Shown in pieces: positions 62,308-64,000 of a DNA stretch of 64,000 nucleotides (positions are counted from its first letter, which is position 1; each line of letters opens with the position of its first letter). Source of the stretch: Planctomycetota bacterium (lineage in GTDB: Bacteria > Planctomycetota > UBA11346); assembly GCA_014193115.1 (NCBI GenBank), contig BJHQ01000004.1:62001-126000 (forward strand). The letters run 5' to 3'. Under the pieces are notes generated by a model, which saw only the letters and a list, made by a program, of their open reading frames with translations, was not told where the DNA came from and did not search any database. Position numbers and translations under genes: made by a program.

Positions 62308-64000
62308 GTTCAGCCAGATTCCCCATCGACTGGAGCCGGGTGCTGCGTGGCAGCCTGTACCGGCTCCACCCCGGAGCCCAACTGCGCAATCCGGTGATGG
62401 CCATCACCTGGCTGGGCGCTGCGTTCACCACACTGCTCTGGCTGGCGGCTGTGGCTGGCGCCGACGGTTCGCCGGCGTTTACCGGCCAGATTGCGTTGTG
62501 GCTGTGGTTCACGGTGTGGTTCGCCAACCTCGCCGAGGCCGTGGCCGAGGGTCGCGGCCGGGCCCACGCCGAACACCTGCGCAGCGCCCGCAGCGCGCTG
62601 ACCGCCTGCCGGGTGGCCGAACCTCGCCGTGACGCCGCTGCTGAAACCGTGGACGCCAGCCGCCTGCGGCCAGGCGATCTCGTGCTGGTGGTGGCGGGCG
62701 CCATCATTGCCGCCGATGGCGAGGTCGTGGTCGGCGTTGCCGCGGTGGATGAAAGCGCGGTCACCGGAGAAAGCGCTCCGGTGATCCGTGGTTCCGGCGG
62801 CGACCGCAGCGCGGTGACCGGCGGCACCCGGGTGCTCTCCGACCACCTCATCATCCGCATCACCGCCGCTTCTGGAGATGGATTCCTTGACCGCATGATC
62901 GCCCTGGTCGAAGGCGCCAATCGCCAGAAGACGCCCAATGAGATCGCGCTGACCATCCTGCTCGCGGCGATGACCCTCGTGTTGCTGCTGGCGGTGGCGA
63001 CCATCCTGCCTTTCGCCAGTTTCGTCGCTGAACGAACCGGTGCGGTGGGCCAGGTCGATCTCGCCAGCCTAGTGGCGCTGCTGGTCTGCCTCATCCCCAC
63101 CACCATCGGCGGGCTGCTGCCCGCTATCGGCATCGCCGGCATCGACCGCCTGCACCGCGCCAACGTCATCGCCCGTTCCGGCCGGGCGGTCGAGGCGGCG
63201 GGCGATGTCGATGTGCCGCTGCTCGACAAGACCGGGACGATCACCCTGGGGAATCGCCAGGCGGCCAGCTTCATTCCGGCCCCGGGGATCGAGGAACGCG
63301 ACCTCGCCACCGCCGCCCAGCTCGCCAGCCTGGCCGATGAAACCCCGGAAGGACGCTCCATCGTGGTCCTGGCCAAAGAGCGTTTCGGGCTGCGCAGCGA
63401 GCCGCCCGCCGATGGTGTGGTCGTTCCGTTCTCTGCCGCCACCAGGATGAGCGGTCTCAACGCGGGAAACCGGACCTGGCGCAAAGGCGCGACCTCGGCC
63501 ATCGCCGCCTGGGTCGCAGAGCAAGGCGGCGCCATGCCGGCGGCGGTTACTGCTGCGGTCGATGGTGCGGCGCACGGTGGCGCGACGCCGTTGATCGTCA
63601 CTGAGGGCAAGCGCGTGCTCGGCGTGGTGGTGCTCAAAGACATCGTCAAAGGCGGCATCCGTGAGCGTTTTGCCGAGCTGCGCCGAATGGGCATCACCAC
63701 GGTGATGATCACCGGCGACAATCCCCAGACCGCCGCAGCGATCGCCGCCGAGGCCGGGGTCGATGATTTCCGGGCCCAGGTCACTCCCGAAGACAAGCTG
63801 CGCATCATCCGCGAGTTCCAGGCCGGCGGCCGGCTGGTGGCGATGGCCGGCGACGGCACCAACGACGCTCCGGCCCTGGCCCAAGCCGATGTGGCGGTGG
63901 CGATGCACGCTGGGACCCAAGCTGCAAAAGAAGCGGGAAACCTGGTCGATCTCGATTCCAATCCGACCAAGCTCATCGAGATCGTCCGCATCGGCAAGCA
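62304..64000 (+). CDS. kdpB: Potassium-transporting ATPase subunit B, cut by the window end
   Basis: The first 565 codons of KdpB, the P-type ATPase subunit that hydrolyses ATP to drive K+ uptake. Visible parts: actuator motif TGES (154-157), the membrane motif [17 protein letters not shown] (263-279), phosphorylation site Asp308 in DKTGT, the nucleotide-domain pair [13 protein letters not shown], then [54 protein letters not shown] and [17 protein letters not shown]. All signature residues are intact. About the last 110-120 residues, and presumably kdpC, lie beyond the window. Confidence 0.96.
   Translation, partial: MSSARFPIDWSRVLRGSLYRLHPGAQLRNPVMAITWLGAAFTTLLWLAAVAGADGSPAFTGQIALWLWFTVWFANLAEAVAEGRGRAHAEHLRSARSALTACRVAEPRRDAAAETVDASRLRPGDLVLVVAGAIIAADGEVVVGVAAVDESAVTGESAPVIRGSGGDRSAVTGGTRVLSDHLIIRITAASGDGFLDRMIALVEGANRQKTPNEIALTILLAAMTLVLLLAVATILPFASFVAERTGAVGQVDLASLVALLVCLIPTTIGGLLPAIGIAGIDRLHRANVIARSGRAVEAAGDVDVPLLDKTGTITLGNRQAASFIPAPGIEERDLATAAQLASLADETPEGRSIVVLAKERFGLRSEPPADGVVVPFSAATRMSGLNAGNRTWRKGATSAIAAWVAEQGGAMPAAVTAAVDGAAHGGATPLIVTEGKRVLGVVVLKDIVKGGIRERFAELRRMGITTVMITGDNPQTAAAIAAEAGVDDFRAQVTPEDKLRIIREFQAGGRLVAMAGDGTNDAPALAQADVAVAMHAGTQAAKEAGNLVDLDSNPTKLIEIVRIGK

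Overview
The window is very GC-rich, densely coded chromosome. It holds about 49 protein genes, one tRNA and an unusual load of structured intergenic repeats. No rRNA, CRISPR array, prophage, integrase or transposase gene was seen. Gene content points to the Planctomycetota / PVC superphylum: secreted PQQ-like beta-propellers, DUF1080 and sialate O-acetylesterase proteins, Gfo/Idh/MocA oxidoreductases, heparinase-like proteins, leucine-rich-repeat and HEAT proteins, N-terminal zinc ribbons followed by long Ala/Pro-rich linkers, and an AraC-type XylR regulator. LptB, an outer-membrane efflux protein and type IV pilus motors indicate a two-membrane cell. The class cannot be fixed from the sequence. 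Many genes lack a clear Shine-Dalgarno site, so starts were chosen mainly by family alignment and signal peptides.

Layout. 1-3.4 kb: secreted proteins (a partial gene, a prenyltransferase-repeat protein, a DUF1080 protein) beside a XylR-type regulator. 3.5-11.3 kb: housekeeping and small genes (DUF6526, small basic protein, esterases, sufE, rpoZ-rplM, HEAT protein, obgE, lipA). 11.5-16.0 kb: a four-gene ABC-type tripartite exporter (permease, ATPase, adaptor, outer-membrane factor). 16.2-22.9 kb: lptB, a secreted LRR protein, then a PQQ propeller coupled to a heparinase-like protein. 23.0-29.4 kb: rplS, a 2-hydroxyacid dehydrogenase, a GH52 beta-xylosidase, a Cys-rich secreted protein and a COG3044 ATPase. 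29.4-36.5 kb: a repeat array, tRNA-Leu(CAA), and the three-gene ATP-grasp / alpha-E / transglutaminase-DUF2126 cluster. 36.5-46 kb: DEAD-box helicase, a large secreted protein, YbjQ, pth, serS and a long-form purF, with repeat arrays between the last three. 46-52.6 kb: sialate O-acetylesterase, a giant PQQ propeller and an oxidoreductase. 52.6-57 kb: pilT-pilB-pilC. 57-64 kb: a hairpin cluster, a zinc-ribbon protein with a degenerate Lon-like domain, and kdpF-kdpA-kdpB, the last cut by the window end.

The most unusual feature is the repeats. At least six intergenic sites carry mosaics of short hairpins, many closed by a GNA-type triloop (GAA, GCA, GTA, GGA). Stems at different sites differ in sequence but keep their pairing, which is compensatory change. 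Copies lie in near-identical tandem arrays (261, 160 and 126 bp periods) and sit next to sufE/rpoZ, tRNA-Leu, the alpha-E gene and purF. This suggests a mobile or amplifying structured DNA/RNA element whose partner enzyme is not in the window.
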